From Bacillus tianshenii (GTDB taxonomy: Bacteria > Bacillota > Bacilli > Bacillales > Bacillaceae_N), in assembly GCA_020524525.2 (NCBI GenBank), contig CP129018.1, positions 682,001 through 746,000 on the forward strand: DNA of 64,000 bases, written 5' to 3'. Shown here one piece after another: positions 56,900 through 64,000 of the stretch (its first letter is position 1; the number at the start of each line of letters is the position of its first letter). The notes below the pieces were generated by a model. That model made no database searches, was not told where the DNA came from, and saw only the letters and a program-made list of their open reading frames with translations. A program made the translations under genes and the position numbers.

Positions 56900-58087
56900 A
56901 TGAGTGGTGCGCTTGAAGGAATTAAAGTCGTTGACTTAAGCCGCGTACTTGCAGGCCCGTATTGTACGATGACACTGGGCGATTTAGGGGCAGAGATTAT
57001 TAAGGTCGAAGCGCCGGGCGGCAGTGACGACACCCGCTACTGGGGTCCTCCCTTTAAAGGAAGCGAAAGTGCGTATTACTTGTGCACAAACCGAAACAAA
57101 CGGGCGATAACACTTAACTTAAAAAGTGAGCAGGGCATTGCGGTTTTGAAGAAGCTTCTTGCAGATGCGGACGTTGTTATTGAAAACTTTAAAAACGGCA
57201 CGATGGCGAAATGGGGGCTTTCCTATGAGGAGATGAAGGAATTAAACCCACGGATTATCCATTGTTCGATTACAGGGTTTGGTCGCAATGGTCCTTACAG
57301 TCATCTGCCAGGCTATGATTTTATTATTCAAGCGATGGCAGGGCTGATGAGTATTACAGGAAGCGAAGAATCAGGCCCAATGAAAGTAGGTGTTGCCATT
57401 TCAGATATTATTACAGGCTTGAACGCAACGATTGGGATTCTTGCTGCCCTGCAGGAACGGAATGTTTCCGGAGAAGGGCAAAGCGTCGATATTTCGCTCT
57501 ATGACTCACAGATTAGTGCGCTCGCCAACGTGGCAAGCAACTATTTGATTTCAAAGTCCGTGCCAGGCTTGCTTGGAAATCAACATCCAAACATTGTGCC
57601 GTATCAGCCGTTTCCGACTAAGGATGGCCAAATGGTTGTCGCAGTCGGCAATGACGGGCAGTTCCGTAAGCTGTGTAAGGTGCTGAAGGTGGAGCATTTA
57701 GCTTCAGATGAACGCTTTGCAACAAATACTTCACGCCTTAGCTATCGCGAGGAGCTTGTTGAGATGCTAGGTGTTGAGATGAAAAAGCGCTCAGCCCGTG
57801 AATGGCTGCTGGACTTAAATGAAGCAGGCATACCAGCCGGCCCGATTCAAAATATGGAGGAGCTGTTTGCCGACCCGCAAGTTGAAGCAAGGCAGATGGT
57901 TTACACAGTTGATCACCCTGCTGTTGGGGAGGTACAGCTCGTTGGAAGTCCACTTAAACTATCGAAAACACCTGTTCAAGTAAGGCGCCACCCGCCGCTT
58001 GCAGGCGAACATACACAGGAAGTGCTAACAGAGCTTGGGTATTCAGAAGAAGATGTTCATGCATTATTTGAAAATAATATTATTTAG
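56900..58087 (+). CDS. CaiB/BaiF family CoA-transferase (possible glutarate CoA-transferase)
   Basis: A 395-residue family III CoA-transferase. The nucleophilic D169 is in GVAISDIITGLNA; other blocks are LEGIKVVDLSRVLAGPYCTMTLGDLGAEIIKVE, NRNKRAITLNLKSEQG and CSITGFGRNGPY. Such enzymes pass CoA from succinyl-CoA or another acyl-CoA to a carboxylic acid. Because the preceding genes make a dicarboxylic semialdehyde/acid and the next gene is an acyl-CoA dehydrogenase, succinyl-CoA:glutarate transfer is the simplest reading, by inference. GAGAGGTGGCAGG lies before the ATG at 56900. Confidence 0.88.
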   Translation: MSGALEGIKVVDLSRVLAGPYCTMTLGDLGAEIIKVEAPGGSDDTRYWGPPFKGSESAYYLCTNRNKRAITLNLKSEQGIAVLKKLLADADVVIENFKNGTMAKWGLSYEEMKELNPRIIHCSITGFGRNGPYSHLPGYDFIIQAMAGLMSITGSEESGPMKVGVAISDIITGLNATIGILAALQERNVSGEGQSVDISLYDSQISALANVASNYLISKSVPGLLGNQHPNIVPYQPFPTKDGQMVVAVGNDGQFRKLCKVLKVEHLASDERFATNTSRLSYREELVEMLGVEMKKRSAREWLLDLNEAGIPAGPIQNMEELFADPQVEARQMVYTVDHPAVGEVQLVGSPLKLSKTPVQVRRHPPLAGEHTQEVLTELGYSEEDVHALFENNII

Positions 58088-58099
58088 GGGGAAAAGAAA

Positions 58100-59314
58100 A
58101 TGATGAATTTTTCATTCAGTGAAGAACAAGAAATGCTTCGTAAAATGGTGCGCAGTTTCGTAGATAAGGAGATTATGCCAAATATTAAGGAGTGGGATGA
58201 GAAAGGTCACTTCGAGCCGAGTGTCATGAAGCGGATGGCAGAGCTGGACTTAATGGGCGTTTGTATTCCAGAAGCATACGGCGGAAGCGGCATGGATTAC
58301 AATTCCTTAGCGATTGTCTGCGAGGAGCTAGAGCGTGGAGATACGGCTTTCCGTACAGCGGTTTCCGTTCATATCGGGCTGAATTCAATGACATTGCTGC
58401 AATGGGCAAATGAAGAACAGAAGCAAAAATATTTAGTGCCACAAGCAAAAGGGGAAAAGATCGGTGCATTCGGCTTAACTGAGCCAAACGCAGGCTCAGA
58501 CGTTGCGGCACTACAGACAACAGCGACAAAGGATGGGGACGACTACATTTTAAATGGGTCGAAAACGTGGATTTCGCTTTGTGATGTAGCGGATAACTTT
58601 ATCGTGTTTGCTTATACGGACAAATCGAAAAAGCACCACGGCATTTCAGCCTTTATCGTGGAGCGTGATATGGAAGGCTTCTCATCAAAAGCAATTAAAG
58701 GCAAGCTTGGTATCCGTGCTGGAAACACAGGCGAGCTGTTCTTCGATAACATGCGGGTGCCGAAAGAAAACTTGCTTGGCGAAGAAGGCGAAGGGTTCAA
58801 AATTGCGATGTCAGCACTTGATAACGGGCGCTTCACCGTAGCAGCAGGTGCGTGTGGAACGATTCTGGCAAGCCTTGAAGCAAGCTTAGATTACTGCCAT
58901 GAGCGCAGTACGTTCGGAAAAGAAATCGGTAAGCATCAGCTTGTCCAGCAAATGATCGCCAACATGGAAGCAAGCCTGCAAATGTCGCGCCTGCTTGTCT
59001 ACCGTGCCGGCTGGATGAAAAACGAAGGCTTACGCAACACACGTGAAACATCCCTTGCAAAATGGCAGGCGTGCGATATGGCGCTTAAAGCCGCTGATGA
59101 TGCAGTTCAAGTTCACGGTGCATACGGCTTCTCGAATGAATACCCAGTCGAGCGCTACTACCGTAATGCGAAAGCACCGGTCATTTACGAAGGAACACGC
59201 GAAATCCATACCATTATGCAGGCAGAATACGCATTAGGCTACCGCAATGATAAGGCGCTATCAAAAATGCTGCCAAAATGGCCATACGAGCAAGCAGAAG
59301 TCCCTGTAAATTAA
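58100..59314 (+). CDS. Acyl-CoA dehydrogenase (possible glutaryl-CoA dehydrogenase)
   Basis: A 404-residue FAD enzyme of the short-chain acyl-CoA dehydrogenase family. Seen: FGLTEPNAGSDVAALQTTA, LNGSKTWISL, GRFTVAAGACGTILASLEASLDY, and the catalytic base E364 in VIYEGTREIHTIMQAEYALG. Following a CoA-transferase, a glutaryl-CoA substrate fits the cluster, though this sequence alone resembles general short-chain enzymes. AGGGGG precedes the start (ATG 58100 or 58103). A terminator closes the unit. Confidence 0.9.
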   Translation: MMNFSFSEEQEMLRKMVRSFVDKEIMPNIKEWDEKGHFEPSVMKRMAELDLMGVCIPEAYGGSGMDYNSLAIVCEELERGDTAFRTAVSVHIGLNSMTLLQWANEEQKQKYLVPQAKGEKIGAFGLTEPNAGSDVAALQTTATKDGDDYILNGSKTWISLCDVADNFIVFAYTDKSKKHHGISAFIVERDMEGFSSKAIKGKLGIRAGNTGELFFDNMRVPKENLLGEEGEGFKIAMSALDNGRFTVAAGACGTILASLEASLDYCHERSTFGKEIGKHQLVQQMIANMEASLQMSRLLVYRAGWMKNEGLRNTRETSLAKWQACDMALKAADDAVQVHGAYGFSNEYPVERYYRNAKAPVIYEGTREIHTIMQAEYALGYRNDKALSKMLPKWPYEQAEVPVN

Positions 59315-59329
59315 ACGAAGTGAAAATGG

Positions 59330-59363
59330 AAAGAGGTTGACGAACATGTCAGCCTCTTTCTTT
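59330..59363 (+). terminator. Intrinsic terminator after the acyl-CoA dehydrogenase
   Basis: AAAGAGGTTGAC and GTCAGCCTCTTT arms followed by CTTT. Confidence 0.8.
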
Positions 59364-59387
59364 GGTTTATGGGGAGGTGTAGATTCT

Positions 59388-59745
59388 GCCTTATGCTTGT
59401 CGCCCCTGGGCAAACCGTCTCCGCTTTCGACGCACAGGATGTGCTAGTGCAGGCGTTGTCACAGGACGTGACGCTCTTAGCCAGCGTTCCTTTGATGTCC
59501 AGCTGCGGCGGGCAGAAATTTGTGTTGCTTCACCTTCCTGCGCCGAGGCAAAGAGCCTCTATGCATGAAGGCTCCAGCAAACAATATTTCTAAGCGGCCC
59601 GCCTCCGCTTTTCGAAGATGTCTAGCTGCGAAAGGCAGGCTGCGCGAGTTGCTTCACCTTTCCACGCCGAAAGCAAAGAGCGGCTTTCTCTGTGTAAAGG
59701 TTCCAGCAATCGGACAGCCTAAACGCCTTTCTCCGCTTTTCGAAT
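59388..59745. repeat. Second palindromic repeat family, two joined copies
   Basis: The 360 bp contain CGACGCACAGGATGTGCTAG, CACAGGACGTGACGC, TAGCCAGCGTTCCTTTGATG, two GTC(C/T)AGCTGCG modules, GAAAGGCAGGCTGCGCGAG, CCAGCAATCGGACAGCC and CGCCTTTCTCCGC. Nearly identical to parts of 15240-15775. ORFs here are repeat-derived. Confidence 0.85.
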
Positions 59746-59822
59746 AAAAAAAAGGGTTTTTGGTTATTTTGCTGAATTATAAGAATGATCGTAAAAATTT
59801 GTCAACTAGGGGGAGATTAGCG

Positions 59823-60161
59823 ATGTGCTATCAAAAGACGATTTTTATTGCAGGGCATGCGAGGCTGCCGCAGGGGATGGCGGCGAAGAGTATGTTTGAA
59901 ACATTGACTGTAACAGCGGAAATTGATTGTAAATATGGCGTGATTATTGATGCGTCTTGTACGCTTGCGACACTTCATGGACGGGAATATATTGGCCGTC
60001 TTCTAAAAGGAATCAGCCTGAAGGACGGCATAGAAGAAGCAACGAAATATATTCAGCATTATTATCGCGGAAAAGCAACGAATGCAATTATTGCCGCATT
60101 AAAAGACCTGCATTTTCAGTTTCAGCAAATGAAACAAGAAGGAATAGCAGAGGTGAAATAG
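59823..60161 (+). CDS. DUF3870 domain protein
   Basis: A 112-residue soluble protein. Seen: TIFIAGHARLPQGMAAKSMFETLTVTAEIDCKYGVIIDASCTLATLHGREYIGRLLKG, which is the DUF3870 signature, with a conserved cysteine in DASCTLAT. The function is unknown; family members often accompany carbohydrate or organic acid catabolic genes. It may be linked with the glcDF genes downstream, but a terminator intervenes. GGGGGAG precedes the ATG at 59823. Confidence 0.85.
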   Translation: MCYQKTIFIAGHARLPQGMAAKSMFETLTVTAEIDCKYGVIIDASCTLATLHGREYIGRLLKGISLKDGIEEATKYIQHYYRGKATNAIIAALKDLHFQFQQMKQEGIAEVK

Positions 60162-60167
60162 AAGTGA

Positions 60168-60216
60168 AGGGACCGATGACGCAAGTGTTAAAGCTTGTGT
60201 GGTCGGTCTTTTTTTG
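60168..60216 (+). terminator. Intrinsic terminator after the DUF3870 gene
   Basis: GACCGA/TCGGTC and CGCAAG/CTTGTG pairings followed by T7. Confidence 0.75.
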
Positions 60217-60352
60217 TCATTGATGCGTCGTATTCAGTATGAAAGTCCATCTTTTTCTTGCGGGAAAAGGTGGATATTGAACCATTGATTAATACGAAAG
60301 CACTTGATATGGTGGAAGAATATATAAAAGAAAATAATAGGGGGAAGCGGTT

Positions 60353-61759
60353 ATGGCGAAGGAATGGACGAAGAAGCTCTCAGAAATCATCGAGCCTTCC
60401 CGGGTGCTGACGGAGGAGGCGGATTGCTGGAGCTATAGCTTTGATGCGTCTTTTGGCACGTGGCTGCCTGATGCGGTTGTGCAGGTGCTGTCGACCGAGG
60501 AGACGGTTCGTGTTGTGAAATTTGCGAATAATGAGCAAATTCCGATCTATCCGCGCGGGCAGGGAACATGCTTAAGCGGTGGTCCGCTTCCGGTAAATGG
60601 CGGGATTGTATTAGATGTGTCACAGTGGCGGGCAACGATCGATATTCATGCTGATGATATGGTAGCGGTTGTTTCGCCTGGTGTGTTGACGAAACAGATA
60701 AATGATGAAGCGCAGAAGTTTGGATTAATGTATCCGCCTGACCCGAGCAGCTCGCATGTGTCGACGATTGCAGGGAACTTAGCGGAGAATTCAGGCGGTC
60801 CGCGCGGCTTGAAATACGGGGTGACGAAGGATTATGTCATCGGCCTTGAAGTGGTGACGCCTCAAGGGGAGGTTATCCAAACAGGCGGGCGGACGATTAA
60901 GAATGTGACAGGTTATGATTTAACAAAGCTGATCGTCGGTTCAGAAGGGACACTTGGTGTAATCACACAAGCAACATTGAAGCTTATCCCAAAGCCTGTC
61001 GCAACGAAAACAGCGCTCGTTGTCTTTGATGATCTCATTGATTCAGGGCGGGCGATTTCAAAGGTCCTTACATCTGGCATTCTGCCTGCGAAGATGGAAA
61101 TAATGGACCAGCTTTCAACCATTGCAGTGGAGGACTATCAGCCGATGGGCTTACCGACTGATGCGGAGGCCATTCTGTTAATTGAATTGGACGGCCATCC
61201 GTTAGCGATTGCTGAGGAAATGGACAAGGTGGAGGCCATTTGCAGTGAGCTCGGTGCAAGAAGTATAAAAGTCGCCGCATCAGCAGAAGAAGCGGCAGAC
61301 TTATGGAAGGCACGCAAGCTTGTCTCACCTGCGATTGTCAAAATAAAACCGACGAAAGTGTCTGAGGATGCGACCGTCCCGCGCAGTAAAATTCCTGATA
61401 TGTTTGCGCGTCTGCAGGAGATTCGTAAAAAGTACGATGTACATCTTGTCGTGTTCGGTCATGCGGGCGATGGAAATTTGCATCCGAATATTATATGTGA
61501 CAAACGAGATCGGGAAGAGATGAAGCGAGTTGAATTGGCAGTGGCCGAAATTTTTGAAGCGGCTGTTGAGCTTGGTGGCACACTGTCAGGCGAGCACGGG
61601 ATCGGTACGATGAAAGCCCCGTTTATGGAAATGGAATTGGGCGGGACAGCGCTCGGTTTAATGAAAGCGATTAAGCAAGCGTGGGACCCGAACAACATCA
61701 TGAACCCGGGAAAGATCTTCCCAGAACCTGGAGCAAAGCTGGTGTTAACGGATGACTGA
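60353..61759 (+). CDS. glcD: FAD-linked glycolate/D-lactate oxidase subunit GlcD
   Basis: A 468-residue FAD-binding oxidoreductase (FAD_binding_4 plus FAD-oxidase C). Seen: IPIYPRGQGTCLSGGPLPVNGGIVLDVS, STIAGNLAENSGGPRGLKYGVTKDYVIGLEVVTPQGE, GTLGVITQATLKLIPKP and VFGHAGDGNLHPNI, with EHGIGTMKAPFM near the C-terminus. It oxidises glycolate, D-lactate or a similar 2-hydroxy acid and passes electrons to GlcF. It overlaps glcF by 8 bp. Confidence 0.93.
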   Translation: MAKEWTKKLSEIIEPSRVLTEEADCWSYSFDASFGTWLPDAVVQVLSTEETVRVVKFANNEQIPIYPRGQGTCLSGGPLPVNGGIVLDVSQWRATIDIHADDMVAVVSPGVLTKQINDEAQKFGLMYPPDPSSSHVSTIAGNLAENSGGPRGLKYGVTKDYVIGLEVVTPQGEVIQTGGRTIKNVTGYDLTKLIVGSEGTLGVITQATLKLIPKPVATKTALVVFDDLIDSGRAISKVLTSGILPAKMEIMDQLSTIAVEDYQPMGLPTDAEAILLIELDGHPLAIAEEMDKVEAICSELGARSIKVAASAEEAADLWKARKLVSPAIVKIKPTKVSEDATVPRSKIPDMFARLQEIRKKYDVHLVVFGHAGDGNLHPNIICDKRDREEMKRVELAVAEIFEAAVELGGTLSGEHGIGTMKAPFMEMELGGTALGLMKAIKQAWDPNNIMNPGKIFPEPGAKLVLTDD

Positions 61760-63071
61760 TTTGAAGGAACTGCAGGAGAAGATCAACTATCATAAAACAT
61801 TTGACTGCGTGCAGTGCGGCTACTGCCTTCCTGCCTGTCCAACGTATGAAACAATGCAGAAGGAAACCCATTCACCACGCGGCCGGATTAATCTTGTGAA
61901 GATGGCGGCGGAAGGAAAGGTCGATGTTGAAAAAATTCGCGAGCCGATTGACTTATGCCTTGGCTGCCGTGCGTGCGAAACCGTTTGTCCAACAGGTGTC
62001 GAGTACGGGCAAATTCTTGAAGGGGCAAAGGAAGTGCTTGAAGAACATGACGCAAAGAGTCCCGTTCAAAAAGGAACAGAGCGAATGATTTTCAAAGAAA
62101 TGTTCCCTTCACGAAAATGGATGAATACGATTGGAAATGCAAGCTGGTTTTATCAGAAGTCTGGTTTGCAGAAGGTGCTGCAAAAGACAGGTGTGATGAA
62201 GCTTGCGCCGCTGAACCTTGATAAGTTCGAGACGGTGCTGCCTGACCTTCCATCACCAAAGCAGCGGAAAACGATGCAGCATCATTATCCAGCGAGCGGG
62301 CAGAAGAAAGCAAAGGTTGGTGTCGTGCTCGGCTGTGTGATGGATGCTGTATTCCATCGAACAAACCGCAACACAATCGAATTGCTGCGCCGTTCAGGAG
62401 CAGAAATCATTATTCCGAAAAAGCAAACGTGCTGCGGGGCTCTCCATGCGCATGCGGGAAAAGTGGATGAAACGAAAGAAATGGCAAAGCAGAATATTCA
62501 AGCATTTGAAGAAGCAGATGTCGACTATATCGTTAATAACGCAGGCGGCTGTGGGGCGATGCTGAATGAATATCACTTGCTGTTTGAAGGTGATCCAGAA
62601 TGGAGCGAGCGGGCAAAACGCTTTACCGCAAAGTCAAAAGACATTAGCGTTGTGCTAAGTGAGCTGAACGGACTCACTTTCACCCGCGAATTGGATGAGC
62701 AGGTCACCTATCAATCCTCCTGTCATATGATTAACGTGCAAAAGGTAACGGAAGAACCGCTTAGGCTGATTAAGTCGATTCCAGGCGTGCGTTATAAACC
62801 AATGGACAGTCCAGACCGGTGCTGCGGCTCAGCTGGTATCTATAACATCGTGAATTACGATGAATCAATGAAAATACTTGATCTCAAAATGGACGACGCC
62901 AAGCAAACGAACGCAGCCACCATTGTCACAACAAACCCAGGCTGTCTGCTGCAAATGAAGCTAGGCATTGAGCGCGAAGGCTTACAGGACCGCGTTCGTG
63001 CTGTACATTTAGTGGACTTGTTAATGGAAGCAGGGCCTGAATCGAAAGAACGAATACAACAGACAACTTAA
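61752..63071 (+). CDS. glcF: Iron-sulfur subunit GlcF
   Basis: A 439-residue protein with two 4Fe-4S binding motifs (CVQCGYCLPACP about residue 20 and CLGCRACETVCP about 72) and two CCG domains: CCGALHAHAG region (about 225) and SPDRCCGSAGIYN (about 355). It receives electrons from GlcD and delivers them to the respiratory chain. In Bacillaceae glcD-glcF form a minimal glycolate/lactate oxidase without GlcE. Confidence 0.93.
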   Translation: MTDLKELQEKINYHKTFDCVQCGYCLPACPTYETMQKETHSPRGRINLVKMAAEGKVDVEKIREPIDLCLGCRACETVCPTGVEYGQILEGAKEVLEEHDAKSPVQKGTERMIFKEMFPSRKWMNTIGNASWFYQKSGLQKVLQKTGVMKLAPLNLDKFETVLPDLPSPKQRKTMQHHYPASGQKKAKVGVVLGCVMDAVFHRTNRNTIELLRRSGAEIIIPKKQTCCGALHAHAGKVDETKEMAKQNIQAFEEADVDYIVNNAGGCGAMLNEYHLLFEGDPEWSERAKRFTAKSKDISVVLSELNGLTFTRELDEQVTYQSSCHMINVQKVTEEPLRLIKSIPGVRYKPMDSPDRCCGSAGIYNIVNYDESMKILDLKMDDAKQTNAATIVTTNPGCLLQMKLGIEREGLQDRVRAVHLVDLLMEAGPESKERIQQTT

Positions 63072-63077
63072 ATCAAA

Positions 63078-63122
63078 AAAGCTGCCTTTCACCAAGCAAT
63101 TGGAGAGAGGCAGCTTTCTTTT
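63078..63122. terminator. Bidirectional terminator between glcF and the prenyl synthase gene
   Basis: AAAGCTGCCT and AGGCAGCTTT 10-bp arms flanked by A6 and T-rich runs. Confidence 0.85.
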
Positions 63123-63125
63123 TGT

Positions 63126-63938
63126 TTAAGCATTCTTTGCAATCACCGAATCGACGACACCTAGGACTTCTTCCCGGCTTAGCTTTTCCTTTTGAGCTTC
63201 CATTGTGTTAATCGTCGCGAACGCTAACAGCAGTGGAATTTCACAGAACTCGCGAATGGACTTTGTTTTAATGCTTTTAATATATTCTTCCGCTTTGCGC
63301 AGCTGTGTGAGCGCATAGGTAGTTAATTCTGGTTTTCCCCATTGATTTGGATAGAACGACACACCGCGTTCTTCATCCTCCTGCTTATTGCGCAAAATGT
63401 TAACAAGCTGTAGGCCTCGTCCAAATGCGATCGCTAAGTCTTTCTTCGTTTTCGTTCCGTCATACCAAATCCAAAGCTCAGAAAGCATCACACCGACAAG
63501 TCCAGCTACATAATACGTGTAATCATCAAGGTCGTCCACGGTTTCGATCTTCCAATTTTTCTCCGTCCACTTTGCCATCCCTGAGGCCATTTCGGAAACG
63601 AAGGCGCCTACTTTCGACAGAACAGCTGCCGGCAATAATTTTAGCCATTCATCCAATAACAGCGTCACCTCAGGCAAGCGATCAGCATATGGTGCAAATA
63701 GCTTTGAAAAGGATTTATTTTCCTGTATCCCATCTGCGACACGCTGAAGCAGATTGATTTTCAGTCCCGGTTCAAGCTCAGGATGATCTTCGATTTCATC
63801 AATTGCTCTCATGCAAAGGTAAGATGCCATCACCGCTGTTTGTAAATCACCCTGTAAGCGGCGAATTGGGATCACAAAGGTTCGGCTCGTTTCTTCTAAC
63901 ACTCGCCATGCATCGCTTGTCTCTATTTTTTTCACCAA
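63126..63938 (-). CDS. Squalene/phytoene synthase family protein (YisP-like)
   Basis: A 270-residue isoprenoid synthase-fold protein. First aspartate-rich motif: LCMRAIDEIEDHPEL. Second: GRGLQLVNILRNKQEDEERGVSFYP, where the usual DxxxD reads NKQED, so the first Asp is replaced. B. subtilis YisP, which was shown to be a farnesyl diphosphate phosphatase linked to farnesol and biofilm, is the family I recall with this N-terminus (SRTFVIPI then MRAIDEIEDHP). True squalene or phytoene synthesis is thus doubtful. The ATG at 63938 follows AAAGGGG. Confidence 0.88.
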   Translation of the reverse strand: MVKKIETSDAWRVLEETSRTFVIPIRRLQGDLQTAVMASYLCMRAIDEIEDHPELEPGLKINLLQRVADGIQENKSFSKLFAPYADRLPEVTLLLDEWLKLLPAAVLSKVGAFVSEMASGMAKWTEKNWKIETVDDLDDYTYYVAGLVGVMLSELWIWYDGTKTKKDLAIAFGRGLQLVNILRNKQEDEERGVSFYPNQWGKPELTTYALTQLRKAEEYIKSIKTKSIREFCEIPLLLAFATINTMEAQKEKLSREEVLGVVDSVIAKNA

Positions 63939-64000
63939 AGTCCGTATCCCCTTTCACCTGTAAAAATCACTAGATCAATGTTACTACGCATTTTCTAATT

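Overview
The window comes from the chromosome of an endospore-forming member of the Bacillaceae. Evidence: a KinA/KinE-type sporulation sensor kinase, a complete GerA-type germinant receptor operon, a YppG-type spore protein, B. subtilis-like PatA, KtrB, MhqR, YrkE/F/H, YolD and YisP proteins, strong AGGAGG ribosome binding sites, TTG/GTG starts, LexA, CcpA (cre) and MhqR-type operators, and the palindromic intergenic repeats common in Bacillus-group genomes. The genus cannot be fixed from the sequence. No rRNA, tRNA, CRISPR, prophage or transposase gene was seen.

Layout. 1-12.6 kb: SAM-riboswitch-controlled metQ (cut by the window edge), a divergent PAS sensor kinase, a DUF3050 protein, a LysM protein, a FAD oxidoreductase, then a regulator next to a YfcC carrier, M20 amidohydrolase and dipeptide epimerase (peptide or N-acyl amino acid use), a repeat island and a DUF4870 protein. 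12.6-17.7 kb: ktrB behind a c-di-AMP riboswitch, two small membrane-protein genes with structured leaders, a second repeat island, patA and a YppG protein. 17.8-29.5 kb: phosphatase, glutamate-synthase-like protein, gerABC-type operon, a quinone/electrophile-stress cluster (mhqR, pirin, azoreductase), a luciferase-like oxidoreductase, an SDR protein, an MscS channel and a small sigma factor. 29.6-36.8 kb: small genes, an orphan LexA-controlled yolD, cadCA, a PilZ protein and further small proteins. 36.9-41.4 kb: fixABCX and a likely toxin-antitoxin pair. 41.4-46.6 kb: a persulfide/sulfur locus with SulP transporter and carbonic anhydrase. 46.6-49.5 kb: CAO-domain protein, yebC, DUF1259, DUF4362. 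49.5-59.4 kb: polyamine-type ABC transporter, gabT, gabD, CoA-transferase and acyl-CoA dehydrogenase, read here as a 5-aminovalerate/GABA to glutaryl-CoA route. 59.4-64 kb: repeats, DUF3870, glcDF and a YisP-like prenyl synthase.

Most notable observations. (1) cadA carries an in-frame UGA exactly at the first Cys of its metal-binding CxxC motif. The ribosome binding site lies before the upstream ATG, the rest of the gene is intact, and a hairpin 11 nt downstream fits the published bacterial SECIS geometry. (2) The transporter unit and the aminotransferase unit are each preceded by a homologous leader RNA with covarying hairpins and nearly identical intrinsic terminators, a good candidate for an undescribed riboswitch or antitermination system. 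(3) Two unannotated small membrane proteins lie behind structured leaders downstream of ktrB. (4) A repeat family has outer arms that differ between copies but are complementary within each copy.

All identifications come from reading the sequence and memory of protein families; no database search was run.
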